A program made the translations under genes and the position numbers. Positions 1 to 9,150 of a stretch of DNA of 46,682 nt are shown here, in pieces. How positions within the stretch are numbered: position 1 is the first letter of the stretch; each line of letters starts with the position of its first letter. The notes under the pieces were generated by a model. The model was not told the DNA's origin, did no database searches, and worked only from the letters and a program-made list of their open reading frames with translations. This DNA is from Candidatus Gastranaerophilales bacterium (GTDB lineage: Bacteria > Cyanobacteriota > Vampirovibrionia > Gastranaerophilales > Gastranaerophilaceae): the NCBI GenBank assembly GCA_900768915.1, contig CAAGEQ010000035.1, forward strand, positions 1-46,682, given 5' to 3'.

Positions 1-355
1 CTCTCGGCGACGCTTCCGTTCACACGAGAATTGTATAATTCAACAATCGAGTCTCACAACTCGTGATTTTGTATATTTTAAATGTTTCAAAATCACTCAG
101 ACAGTTCGACATAGTGTTTCTTTAACATTCTCGGTTCACTCCGCTATTGCCGATTTTTAGTTACGTAATATTTGATAGATTTTGCTTATCGTTACTGCGA
201 GAAGTAGATTTTCGACTCTGCCGAGCAAAATAATTAAGTATTATTTTGTGAGAGGTGGCGACGACGAAGTCTAGCCCGTAACGTGGAGCAGAACCACGTT
301 TCTGCGACCAACCGAATAATTTAAAGCAATGAACGACGAAGCCGTCTAGTATAAA

Positions 356-417
356 GTCATTCCGAACTTGTTTCGGAATCTCTTTATGGATAGATGCTGA
401 AACAAGTTCAGCATGAC
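356..417. repeat. Nested palindromic intergenic repeat
   Basis: Two 25-nt arms (356-380 and 393-417) are reverse complements with four mismatches, including a perfect 11-nt core, GAACTTGTTTC at 364-374 against GAAACAAGTTC at 399-409. Each arm is also a small hairpin by itself (TCCGAA..TTCGGA and TGCTGAA..TTCAGCA). The ends are GTCAT and ATGAC. This layout resembles the widespread family of interspersed palindromes ending GTCAT...ATGAC that occurs between genes in many bacteria. Function unknown; it could be a non-autonomous mobile palindrome or an RNA-structure element. Confidence 0.7.
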
Positions 418-507
418 GGAGATTGTGTTATACCGAGGTTTTAGTTGTCGCTCAGGCTCTGCCTGACAAAAATCAAATAAATTAATAAAAATAATTAAAA
501 ATCTAAA

Positions 508-537
508 TTGGACATTTTGTATTGCTTATTTTAAAAT
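508..537 (+). promoter_or_regulatory. Probable sigma70-type promoter for the dehydrogenase gene
   Basis: TTGGAC (508-513), an 18-nt spacer and TAAAAT (532-537) precede the gene starting at 563. The ribosome site GGAGTAGGA lies just before its ATG. Promoter call by pattern only. Confidence 0.45.
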
Positions 538-562
538 CTTATAAGAGATAGGGAGTAGGAAT

Positions 563-1534
563 ATGAAAGCAATAGTTTTTAATGATAAAGATGGACTACA
601 TTTAGATAATAATTACAAAAAACCTATACCTCAAAAAGGTGAAGCACTTATAAAGGTGACATTGGCAGGTATTTGTAATACAGATTATGAAATAACAAAA
701 GGTTATATGGGATATAACGGTATTCTAGGACATGAGTTTATTGGTACTGTTGAAGAAATTAATGATGAAGATAAATCACTTTTAGGTAAACGTGTTACTG
801 CTGAAATTAGTTATGGTTGTAACAATCCTGAATGTGAATGGTGTGCGGTTAAAAATTACCGTCATTGTCCTGATAGACATACTTTGGGAATTTGGAGAAA
901 AGACGGTTGTTTTGCTGAATATGTTACTATGCCATTGAATGTATTGTTTGAAATTCCTGAAAATGTTGAAGATGAACAAGCAGTTTTTGTTGAACCATTG
1001 GCAGCGGCTTGTGAAATTACTGAACAATTACATATTCAACCTATTCAAAGAGTTGTTGTTTTAGGTGATGGAAAATTGGGACTTACAACTGCTCTTACTC
1101 TTTCTGCTCAAGGACTTGATGTTACATTGATTGGTAAGCACCAAAACAAATTAGATATTGCTAAAAATCAAGGTGTAAAAACGCAACTTTTACAAGATAC
1201 CAAGATAGAAAATATTTATGATGTAGTAGTTGAAGCAACTGGTTCTGTTTCTGGTTTTGAAACGTCACTTAGTCTTGTTAAACCAAGAGGTGTATTAGTT
1301 CTAAAAAGTACAATTGCTACAGGTAAAGAATTAAATCTTGCACCAATTGTTATCAATGAAATAACTGTATTAGGTTCAAGATGTGGACAGTTCCCACCAG
1401 CATTGAATTTGTTAGCAAAACATAGGATTGATTTTAAACCATTTATTTCAGCAGTTTATTCAATTGATGATGCAATTGAAGCATTTGAAGCTAATAAATC
1501 AAAAGAAACATTGAAAGTACTTATTAAATTCTAA
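563..1534 (+). CDS. Zinc-dependent medium-chain dehydrogenase
   Basis: A 323-residue MDR-family (alcohol dehydrogenase-like) NAD(P)-dependent oxidoreductase, cytoplasmic. The N-terminal GroES-like domain shows C38 in GICNTD and H57-E58 in GHEF, the usual catalytic zinc ligands, with E144 in VEP as the likely next ligand. Four cysteines C86, C91, C94 and C102 form the structural zinc lobe. The Rossmann domain begins at VVVLGDGKLGL (about 165-175). It is somewhat shorter than typical sorbitol or threonine dehydrogenases (~340-350). The ATG has a strong ribosome site. It sits 17 nt before an MFS exporter gene and is probably co-transcribed with it. The substrate cannot be told from sequence; a polyol, alcohol or amino-alcohol is possible. 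Confidence 0.85.
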   Translation: MKAIVFNDKDGLHLDNNYKKPIPQKGEALIKVTLAGICNTDYEITKGYMGYNGILGHEFIGTVEEINDEDKSLLGKRVTAEISYGCNNPECEWCAVKNYRHCPDRHTLGIWRKDGCFAEYVTMPLNVLFEIPENVEDEQAVFVEPLAAACEITEQLHIQPIQRVVVLGDGKLGLTTALTLSAQGLDVTLIGKHQNKLDIAKNQGVKTQLLQDTKIENIYDVVVEATGSVSGFETSLSLVKPRGVLVLKSTIATGKELNLAPIVINEITVLGSRCGQFPPALNLLAKHRIDFKPFISAVYSIDDAIEAFEANKSKETLKVLIKF

Positions 1535-1551
1535 TTATTTTAAGGTGTAAA

Positions 1552-2724
1552 ATGGATAGTCAAAAGAAAAAAGCAATAACTTGGTTGTCATTGGGGCATT
1601 TAATAAATGATTCATATACAGGTTTTATTAATCCAATAATGCCGTTTATTGCTGCAAAATTAGGTATAACAATGGCAATTGCAACAGTTGTATTGAGTAT
1701 TTCAAATATATTTTCATCATTGTTGCAACCGATATTTGGTTTTTTTGCTGATAATATGCTTAAAAGGGTATTTATATTTTGGGGTTTGATAATGACTTCA
1801 ATATTTATACCATTGACTCCATTAGCACCAAATGTTTATGTTTTGATTTTATTTATCATATTAGGTAGTTTGGGGAGTAGTTTTTATCACCCACAATCAA
1901 CAGGGTTTGTAAATAAATTTGCAGGTACAGATGACGATGGTGCAAGAAAAATGGGTGTATTCATAAGTATGGGTTCTATTGGTTATGCACTTGGGCCATT
2001 GATTGCTGCTGCTGTTACTCAATATTTTGACATGCACAGAATGCCTGTAACGTCTATTATGGGTTTAACATTGGCAAGTTTTATGTTTGTTTGTGTTCCA
2101 AAATTATCTGATATGTATCCAAAACCTGAATACAAAAAATTCAAAGAGTCTTTTGTTACAATACTTTCTAATAGTACAATGAATTTACTTATGATTCTTT
2201 CTATGATGAAAGTATTGATTACAACAAGTTGTTGTACGTTATTACCATTTTTATGGAAAAATGAAATGCATTATTCACCTATATATATTGGTGTTGCTTT
2301 GTTCTTGTTTGTATTGGCAGGTGGAGTTGGCTCTTTAACTAGTAGAAATATTGAAGTTCGTTATGGTACAAAAAATCTTTTGTATTTTTCAATGATAATT
2401 ACGTTACCAATGATAGTTTTATTTCATTTGACATATCAACATCACCCTATTATATCACTAGTTACATTTGTTATTATTGGTTATACAACGATGTTGGCAC
2501 AACCTGTTACTATGGTTTTAGGCCAGAAATTGTTACCTCAATTTAAGAGTATTGTAGCAGGATTTATGAATGGTTTTGCTTGGGGTGTTATCGCAATTTG
2601 TTTATCATTGATTGGTTTATGTGCTCAAAAATTTGGTATAACAAATGTGTTGATGTTCTTATCTGTTCTTCCTGTAATAACATCATATATTATTAAATAT
2701 ATTCCAGATGAATTAACAGATTAG
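1552..2724 (+). CDS. fsr: MFS exporter, Fsr (fosmidomycin resistance) type
   Basis: A 390-residue inner-membrane protein of the major facilitator superfamily with about 12 hydrophobic segments. The first helix, LSLGHLINDSYTGFINPIMP, and the later GSLGSSFYHPQSTGFV match the pattern of the Fsr subfamily (GHFxND..., GLGSxFxHPEG). Characterised Fsr exports fosmidomycin; members in genomes like this one have unknown natural substrates. It starts 17 nt after the dehydrogenase stop with the ribosome site AAGGTG and probably forms an operon with it. Family membership is fairly firm; drug export by this copy is inference. Confidence 0.75.
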   Translation: MDSQKKKAITWLSLGHLINDSYTGFINPIMPFIAAKLGITMAIATVVLSISNIFSSLLQPIFGFFADNMLKRVFIFWGLIMTSIFIPLTPLAPNVYVLILFIILGSLGSSFYHPQSTGFVNKFAGTDDDGARKMGVFISMGSIGYALGPLIAAAVTQYFDMHRMPVTSIMGLTLASFMFVCVPKLSDMYPKPEYKKFKESFVTILSNSTMNLLMILSMMKVLITTSCCTLLPFLWKNEMHYSPIYIGVALFLFVLAGGVGSLTSRNIEVRYGTKNLLYFSMIITLPMIVLFHLTYQHHPIISLVTFVIIGYTTMLAQPVTMVLGQKLLPQFKSIVAGFMNGFAWGVIAICLSLIGLCAQKFGITNVLMFLSVLPVITSYIIKYIPDELTD

Positions 2725-2756
2725 GTTTATATTAAAAATTTGCACGTATTTTTAAT

Positions 2757-5195
2757 ATGTGCAATAATCACGATATGAAAGAGTTTTTAGCTGATTTGTT
2801 GCAAAATAAAAATATTTTGATGTTTGCAGCAGCAATTTCTTATATATTGGGTTTATTTGCTTATTTTACAGATAAGCCAATTTTGTTTGCTGGGATATTT
2901 ACTATTTCATCGTTAGTATTACTATTGAAAAATTTTCCTTGGAAAATAGTTTTATTGTGGGTATTTATTTTTTATGTTGCATTTTTTAATGCAAGTTTAA
3001 GGATAAAAAATTCTGATGAATTATTTAGTCTTGCACCCATAGATGGAACAATTTATGGTCAGATTGTTTCTATTCCAAATAGTAATATTCAAAATAATTC
3101 TAAATTCTTTTTTCGAGTTGAAAAGATAAAAACAAACAATGGTGTAATCAAGACTTTGTCAAACAAAGTTTTGGTAAATATGAACAGTGAAATAGATAGT
3201 GATTTTAGTTACTTGTTAATAGGTAATTATTATGAAATAGACGGTAAATTACGAAAGCCATTTAAGGCATCTAATCCTTCGCAATTTTCTTATGGGAATT
3301 ATTTGCGTAATTTTCAAACATATACATTATTTTATGCTGATAAAACTGACGTAAGAAGTGTTTCTCATAAATTATCTTTTCGTTGGAAAGTTATCCAGTT
3401 CTTGAATAACAAACGTAATGATATTATAAATACTCATTCAAAATATTTAAAAAGTCCTAATTTAGAAATATTGGGTGGTATTGTATTTGGAGATGATGCA
3501 GTTGCTCCACCTGATTATATCAAAACTACTTTTATTAATTCTGGTTTGTTGCATATTTTAGCCGCATCAGGCATGAACGTTGCATTTATTAGTGGATTTT
3601 TATTCTTCTTTTTACGTAATTTTGGTGTACCTTATAATGTTCGAATAATTTCTGGAATATTAGTTATAATTTTATATTCTTTGATGACTGGACTTGGGGC
3701 ATCGGTTATACGTGCAGCATTGATGTTGGTATTTATATTGTTAGGTAAGTTGATTGATAGAGATGCTCATAGTGTTGCATTATTGTCTTTTGTAGGATTG
3801 TTGATGTTGATATATAATCCTGCTTATATAAATGATGTTGGCTTTCAATTGTCATTTATTGTTACGTTTGGAATATTAGTATCTGCTGGTGTTGTAATGG
3901 AATATACAAAGAAAATGCCAATGTGTTTATCTGGTGCTATATTTATTCCTATTATTGCTCAAGTTTGGGTAGTGCCTATTCAGATGTTTTATTTTAATAC
4001 TATTAGTACTTATTCTGTATTTGCAAATATTGTGACTATGCCGTTTTTATCAGTTATAAGTTTTGGAGGATTTGTTAGTTCTGTATTTTCATTGTTTGAA
4101 CCAATAGCCGACTTTGTGTGTCATAGTTTTGATTTTGTTTTGAATCCGTTGTTAAATATTTTGGTTGGTATTTCAACGTTCTTTGCTCAATTACCTCATT
4201 CATTATTTATTACTACTCACCCTAGTATTGTACAAATATTAGTATATTATTTGATATTGGGATTATTTATTGTTGTATTAAAAACTAGGTTTGAAAATAA
4301 AAAGATTAATATTTTGTGTATAGTTTTATCTTTAATTTTAGTATTTTCAATGTTTTTTCATGTTCCGAATCATAATTTTGAAGTGATTGCATTTGATGTT
4401 GGTAATGCTGATGCATTTTTGTTAAAGACACCACAAAACAAATATTTTATAATTGATAGTGGTAAATCTGGATATAAAGGTAGACGTTCTCAAGCAGATA
4501 TTATTATTTTGAAATATTTAAAAGATAGAGGTATTAGGGATATAGAAGGTATTATTGTTACGCACTTTGATGATGACCATGCAGGTGGTGTTGTAGATTT
4601 AGTTAAAAATTTGCACGTTAAAAAGGTATATATGAATTCTTTAACTGAAGATAAAAGATTGGCAAAAAAGATTTATAGAGTTGTAGATAAAAATAAGGAT
4701 ACGAAGAAAATTTTAGCAAAAAATAATAAAGTTATTTATAAAGAAGATAATTTTGTTATGACAACGTATATAGCAAATTTTGTTATTAATGGAAAAGATA
4801 GTAGTGAGAATGAAAATTCTATAATTACTTTTGTCAAAAATGGACAAATGAGTATGTTATTTACTGGTGATTCTGGTATTAAGGCATTTAATAAATTGAA
4901 GTATGAATTATCTCCCAATATAACAGTTTTAAAAGTTGGTCATCACGGTGCAAAAAATGTTATAAATAAAGAAATGATGAATTATTTGAATCCGAAAGTT
5001 TCATTAGTTTCGGTTGGTTATAATAGGTATGGTCACCCAAATCCTGTAACTATGAAGATATTAGAAAGGTCTAAAATTATCCGTACAGACCGTATGAATT
5101 CCATAAAAATAGTTGCTAAGAAAAAGGATTATGAAATTTATGGGTTTGATTCAAAGTTGCATAAATATTATAAACGTTTTGAAAGAAAATACTAA
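2757..5195 (+). CDS. comEC: ComEC/Rec2 DNA-uptake channel
   Basis: An 812-residue polytopic membrane protein with the full ComEC layout: N-terminal membrane helices and a small beta domain (to ~residue 190), the competence domain (LLHILAASGMNVAFISGF near 265-282 and further helices to ~540), and a C-terminal metallo-beta-lactamase domain. That domain shows FDVGNADAFLLKT, the metal motif THFDDDHAGG (about 602-611) and LKVGHHGAKN (about 726-735), so it looks catalytically complete. In naturally competent bacteria ComEC passes single-stranded DNA across the inner membrane. The first ATG has no clear ribosome site; the ATG at 2775 (MKEFLAD) is an equally good start. No other competence gene is nearby. 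Confidence 0.88.
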   Translation: MCNNHDMKEFLADLLQNKNILMFAAAISYILGLFAYFTDKPILFAGIFTISSLVLLLKNFPWKIVLLWVFIFYVAFFNASLRIKNSDELFSLAPIDGTIYGQIVSIPNSNIQNNSKFFFRVEKIKTNNGVIKTLSNKVLVNMNSEIDSDFSYLLIGNYYEIDGKLRKPFKASNPSQFSYGNYLRNFQTYTLFYADKTDVRSVSHKLSFRWKVIQFLNNKRNDIINTHSKYLKSPNLEILGGIVFGDDAVAPPDYIKTTFINSGLLHILAASGMNVAFISGFLFFFLRNFGVPYNVRIISGILVIILYSLMTGLGASVIRAALMLVFILLGKLIDRDAHSVALLSFVGLLMLIYNPAYINDVGFQLSFIVTFGILVSAGVVMEYTKKMPMCLSGAIFIPIIAQVWVVPIQMFYFNTISTYSVFANIVTMPFLSVISFGGFVSSVFSLFEPIADFVCHSFDFVLNPLLNILVGISTFFAQLPHSLFITTHPSIVQILVYYLILGLFIVVLKTRFENKKINILCIVLSLILVFSMFFHVPNHNFEVIAFDVGNADAFLLKTPQNKYFIIDSGKSGYKGRRSQADIIILKYLKDRGIRDIEGIIVTHFDDDHAGGVVDLVKNLHVKKVYMNSLTEDKRLAKKIYRVVDKNKDTKKILAKNNKVIYKEDNFVMTTYIANFVINGKDSSENENSIITFVKNGQMSMLFTGDSGIKAFNKLKYELSPNITVLKVGHHGAKNVINKEMMNYLNPKVSLVSVGYNRYGHPNPVTMKILERSKIIRTDRMNSIKIVAKKKDYEIYGFDSKLHKYYKRFERKY

Positions 5196-5292
5196 TATTT
5201 TGTAATATTGTGTAATATTAGAATTGTAATTTGGCAAATTATAATATTGTTTAACATTTATATTAATGTGTAAAATTTTAATAGGGTGTGTT

Positions 5293-5730
5293 ATGGAAAT
5301 CATAGGTTTAATGATGAATAAACCTCAAACATTGGGGGCAGGATTAAAACGAGTTAAAAAACATTTTGGTGTTACTGGTGAAAATTTGTCTAATCAATTA
5401 GGTGAAAGACAATATAACTGTTATGGTGGTAATCATGTCTTAGATATATCAACTCATGGTACACCTCGTAATGCAGTATTAACATTAGAAGTTGATAAAA
5501 ATAAAGATGTAGAAAAATCTTTATTAGGAAAAATTTCTGATATTACAAAGACTTTTTCAAGAAAATTTATATATAAAGATGGTATTATAGGACAATATCA
5601 CGAAAAAAGAATTGCTGTTGAAAAGTTTGTACCTGAAGATAGTGGTTTTCTTTGTGATAGAAAACTGACAAATGTTAAAAGAAAAACAAGAACTATCGAG
5701 CCTTGGTTATTTGAAAGAATAGAATATTAG
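5293..5730 (+). CDS. Hypothetical protein, 145 aa
   Basis: I do not recognise this family. I place the start at the ATG at 5293 (MEIIGLMMNKPQTLGAG) because AGGGTGTG lies just upstream; the frame is open further 5' to 5266, but without a ribosome site. The product is a basic soluble protein without a signal peptide or membrane segment. It has a predicted alpha/beta N-terminal half (residues ~1-75) and a lysine/arginine-rich C-terminus (KRKTRTIEPWLFERIEY). It lies between comEC and era on the same strand. The typical AT-rich codon use suggests a resident gene. Confidence 0.6.
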   Translation: MEIIGLMMNKPQTLGAGLKRVKKHFGVTGENLSNQLGERQYNCYGGNHVLDISTHGTPRNAVLTLEVDKNKDVEKSLLGKISDITKTFSRKFIYKDGIIGQYHEKRIAVEKFVPEDSGFLCDRKLTNVKRKTRTIEPWLFERIEY

Positions 5731-5781
5731 TTATAAATTTTTATCTTTAAATATCTCTTATTTTATGATATAAAAACTAGT

Positions 5782-6675
5782 ATGAAATGTGGATTTGTAG
5801 CAATTATAGGACGACCGAATGTAGGTAAATCTACTCTATTAAATCAAATACTAGAGCAGAAAATTGTTATTGCGACAAATAAAGCACAAACTACAAGGAA
5901 ACGTATCAAAGGTATTTATACCGTTGAAGATTGTCAAATTGTTTTTGTTGATACTCCTGGAATTCATAAACCATTAAATAAATTGGGCGAATTTTTGCTT
6001 GATGAAGCAAAAGTTTCTGTACCTGATGCTGATGCAGTATTGTTTTTGGTTGATGCATCTACTCCTGCTGGTAAAGGTGATAAATGGATTGTTGAAAATG
6101 TGTTATCAAAAACACAAATTCCTGTAATAATGGTATTGAATAAAATTGATAAAGCATCACCAAAGAAAATTGATGAAAATATAAAATCATATTTGGATTT
6201 GTATCCAAATTCGGTAATGACATTGAGAATATCAGCAAAGACTGGTAAAAATAAAGCAAAGTTGGTAAATGCAATTAAAAAGTATTTGCCAGATGGTGAA
6301 ATGTTGTATCCTGAAGATGTTGTGACAGAAGAAAATATGCGTTCGATTGTAGAAGAAATTGTTAGAGAAAAAATATTATTAAATACAACAGATGAAATTC
6401 CACATTCTGTAGCTGTTCGTGTTGATGAATATAAGGAAGATGTTGATATAGATAGAATTCGTGCTTCTATTTATTGTGAAACAAAGAGCCAAAAGGGTAT
6501 TTTGATTGGTAAGGGTGGAAGTCTATTAAAGTTGATAGGAACACAAGCAAGACAAGATTTAGAGAAAATTGTTGAGAAAAAAGTGTTTTTGGGGTTGCAG
6601 GTTAAAATCGAAAAAGATTGGCGTAAGAAAGATAAATTTTTAAAAGATTTTGGTTATGTTTCTCAGGATAAATAG
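5782..6675 (+). CDS. era: GTPase Era
   Basis: A 297-residue Era GTPase, which binds the 3' end of 16S rRNA and assists 30S ribosome maturation. The G1 loop GRPNVGKST is at residues 10-18, the threonine-rich switch I (NKAQTTRKRI) follows, G3 is VDTPGIHK, and G4 is NKID near 115. The C-terminal KH domain carries GILIGKGGSLLKLIG, the expected RNA-binding GxxG loop. The length matches the family (~300). The start is the first ATG, directly followed by the conserved MKCGFVAIIGRPN. Identification is secure. Confidence 0.97.
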   Translation: MKCGFVAIIGRPNVGKSTLLNQILEQKIVIATNKAQTTRKRIKGIYTVEDCQIVFVDTPGIHKPLNKLGEFLLDEAKVSVPDADAVLFLVDASTPAGKGDKWIVENVLSKTQIPVIMVLNKIDKASPKKIDENIKSYLDLYPNSVMTLRISAKTGKNKAKLVNAIKKYLPDGEMLYPEDVVTEENMRSIVEEIVREKILLNTTDEIPHSVAVRVDEYKEDVDIDRIRASIYCETKSQKGILIGKGGSLLKLIGTQARQDLEKIVEKKVFLGLQVKIEKDWRKKDKFLKDFGYVSQDK

Positions 6676-6710
6676 TTGATGTTGTCAAAACGTTAATAGC
6701 TCTTAACACT

Positions 6711-6739
6711 CTGACATTATAGAAAATTTATGGTAGAAT
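6711..6739 (+). promoter_or_regulatory. Promoter for the coiled-coil protein gene
   Basis: CTGACA (6711-6716), a 17-nt spacer and TAGAAT (6734-6739) form a good sigma70-type promoter. Transcription would begin near 6746, so a GTG start at 6745 would lie at or before the mRNA end. This supports the ATG at 6781 as the true start. Confidence 0.6.
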
Positions 6740-6780
6740 GATTAGTGACTCAGTGTACTGGTTTATGGGATATAAGTGAA

Positions 6781-9150
6781 ATGGCAGAATTAAGCAATAT
6801 AGAGAGTATAAACGAAAGGTTTGGAGAGTTAAAAAAACTTATTGATGATGTTAAGTCAAATATGATGAGTGGTGATGATTGTAACAATCAGTTTTATACT
6901 ATTATTCAAACATTGGATAATCTTGTTACTAGTGTTTCAAATTTAAAAAATGATAAGTCTTTACCCTCTGATGAATATACTATTTTACAAACAAATATTT
7001 TGGAAGTACGTAAAGAATTATCTCGTATGAATAAGAGTATTGATGAAACTATTTGTGGCGGCTTAAAAGAATTGATGACAAAACTTACAGAAAAAGTTAA
7101 TCGTTTAGAAATTCTTACTAATAATGCTGGTATAGACCAACAAGTTGTTATGAATGCAACTTCGCAGATAGAAAAAAGTTTGTCCGCTAAAATTAAAGAA
7201 ACCTCTGATATGCTATATTCTCAAGGTGTCTCAGCAACTGATACAATTAGAGAAGATGTATCTGTTGTAAATGGTAACATGAAAGAATGTGTTGAATATC
7301 TTGAAAAAACAGTTAAGGCCGTTTCTGATGATGCTGTTCAACATGTTTCAGATGATTTGACAGTTTTAGGTACTACCATTGAAAAAACAACTGACAATTT
7401 AAAAAGAAGCATTATTGATATTTTTACAAGAATACAAGAAGCAATTGAACAAGGTGTTGGTAACGGTGTTTCGAAATCTAGTTTTGATACTAAAGAATTA
7501 GATAAAGATTTTGAAATGTTAAAAAATGGTATTTATAACTTAAATGTAAATACTGAACAAAAGATAAATCAATTAAGTTCTCTAGTTGAAGAACTCGATG
7601 TGTTTAAAAAATTAGAAAGTTTTTCAAAATTAAAAGATTTGCCGGCAATTGGAGATTTGAAACATACTTTAGAAAATAATATAAATAGAATTGTTGATGA
7701 ATATTCTTATACTTTGCAATCTTCTCAAAATAGAGATGAATTAAATAGTTCTACTCAACAATTTAGAAAAGATGTTTATAATGAAATCGTATCTATGTTG
7801 AGTAATGTTTCTGAATATTTGATTGAAACAGATGAAAAAACAAAGGCTCAATTGAAAGAAGAAGAATTTGAAAAAAATCAAATAGAACAGTTTTCAGAAA
7901 AGATTGATGAATTGACATCTGTTACTGAATTGAATAATTCTGGATATGATAATATTCAAATTGAGTTGAAGGATATTAGAGAAAAATGTGCATCAATTTC
8001 AGAAATGATTGAAGCAAGTGTTAAAAAATCTAGTGCTAAAAGAACTGCTTTTGAAGAATCAATGTTAGAAATAAAAAATGATGTTCAAGAAATTCAATTG
8101 AAGAGTGATTATTTGAAAAAACAAAGTTCTGAAATCGGTGAAATTGTTAGAGAATGTTCTAAGAGTATTATTGAATCTAGTGAACCAGATAGAAACAATA
8201 TTAAAAATATGTTGTCTGATATTAAGAAAAATATCTCAATATTACAATCAGGTGATGAAGAAACCGATTATACTTATAGTATGCAAGATATTGAATCTGA
8301 TATTGCAAAGATTCGTATTTATTTGAATGAATTGAACAAAAACGGTGTTTCTGTTAATTCTGATGAATTTAGTGATGAATTAAATAGTGTTGTTGTTATG
8401 GTGGATTCTATGAAACAACAACTGAATAAGATTGATGAATGTGATTTATCTGATACAATGGCAAAAATGAAAGATGATGTTACAAGTATTAGTACGAGAG
8501 TTAATAAATTACTTTTAACATCTGATTCATCTTCAAATATGATAGAGTCATCTTTGAAAGAATTTAAATTGTTATCAACAGAGATTGATGAACAAATTAA
8601 ATCAATGGCTGATTCAAGTAAATTTAAAACCATTGAAGATGAATTGAATGCAATTAAAAAGTCATTGGAAGAAAGTAGTAGTTATAATAATATTATCAAT
8701 CAATCATTGATTATGTTGGCAGAATGGGTTGATAGTGCTGGTGAAACTATTACTAATATATTTGAAAAACAAAGTAAATTAGATTCCCTTGATGAACTTA
8801 AAGAATTGATAGTTGATGCAAAATCAAATATTTCTAATAGTTCTGAAGATGTTGTTTCTTCAGTAAAAAGTATGTTGGAAGAAACAAATACATTGGTTAA
8901 AGATATTGAAATTATTGATTATAAAAGTTCATTTGATGAATTAGAAGCAAAATTATCAGAACAAGATATAAAATTAGAAAAACAAGAAGAACGTTTGAAC
9001 AAGATTGATGAAAAATTGACAACTATTTTAGAAATGGTTGCTAAAAATGATTCAGGCGAACTTTCTTCTAAAATTAATGATATAGATTTAAAAATGGAGA
9101 AACTCAATAGAAGTATTGAGAAATTGACGTCGTATGTTAACGAAGACTAA
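6781..9150 (+). CDS. Large coiled-coil protein, 789 aa
   Basis: Function not recognised. The product is acidic, soluble and almost wholly helical. Heptad-like patterns of I/L/V with K, E, D, S and N run its full length, with no signal peptide or membrane helix. Recurrent blocks such as KIDEKL, EIKNDVQEIQ and KMEKLNRSIEKL are typical of long parallel coiled coils (SMC arm, filament or methyl-accepting stalk style), but I see no SMC ATPase or chemoreceptor hairpin motif. I chose the ATG at 6781 (MAELSNIESI) over an in-frame GTG at 6745 because of the promoter position and the upstream GGGAT. Its last 17 bases overlap the GlcD-type gene, so the two are likely translationally coupled. It may be a scaffold or cytoskeletal element. 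Confidence 0.75.
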   Translation: MAELSNIESINERFGELKKLIDDVKSNMMSGDDCNNQFYTIIQTLDNLVTSVSNLKNDKSLPSDEYTILQTNILEVRKELSRMNKSIDETICGGLKELMTKLTEKVNRLEILTNNAGIDQQVVMNATSQIEKSLSAKIKETSDMLYSQGVSATDTIREDVSVVNGNMKECVEYLEKTVKAVSDDAVQHVSDDLTVLGTTIEKTTDNLKRSIIDIFTRIQEAIEQGVGNGVSKSSFDTKELDKDFEMLKNGIYNLNVNTEQKINQLSSLVEELDVFKKLESFSKLKDLPAIGDLKHTLENNINRIVDEYSYTLQSSQNRDELNSSTQQFRKDVYNEIVSMLSNVSEYLIETDEKTKAQLKEEEFEKNQIEQFSEKIDELTSVTELNNSGYDNIQIELKDIREKCASISEMIEASVKKSSAKRTAFEESMLEIKNDVQEIQLKSDYLKKQSSEIGEIVRECSKSIIESSEPDRNNIKNMLSDIKKNISILQSGDEETDYTYSMQDIESDIAKIRIYLNELNKNGVSVNSDEFSDELNSVVVMVDSMKQQLNKIDECDLSDTMAKMKDDVTSISTRVNKLLLTSDSSSNMIESSLKEFKLLSTEIDEQIKSMADSSKFKTIEDELNAIKKSLEESSSYNNIINQSLIMLAEWVDSAGETITNIFEKQSKLDSLDELKELIVDAKSNISNSSEDVVSSVKSMLEETNTLVKDIEIIDYKSSFDELEAKLSEQDIKLEKQEERLNKIDEKLTTILEMVAKNDSGELSSKINDIDLKMEKLNRSIEKLTSYVNED

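Larger units (their letters stand above)
1..562. other. Non-coding leader region with inverted repeats
   Basis: I see no plausible gene here. The first ~470 bases are visibly richer in G+C than the genes that follow and contain several short inverted repeats: ACGTGG/CCACGT around 284-300, TCAGGC/GCCTGA at 452-466, and a long nested palindrome at 356-417 listed separately. Two related stretches (CGACGAAGTCTAG near 262 and CGACGAAGCCGTCTAG near 334) look like an imperfect direct repeat. The last ~90 bases are AT-rich and hold the promoter of the first gene. The G+C-rich part may be an interspersed intergenic repeat, but that needs a genome-wide comparison. Confidence 0.6.

Noticed and set aside
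6745..6780. GTG start for the coiled-coil protein
   Set aside because: It lies at the predicted transcription start and lacks a ribosome site; the ATG at 6781 fits better.
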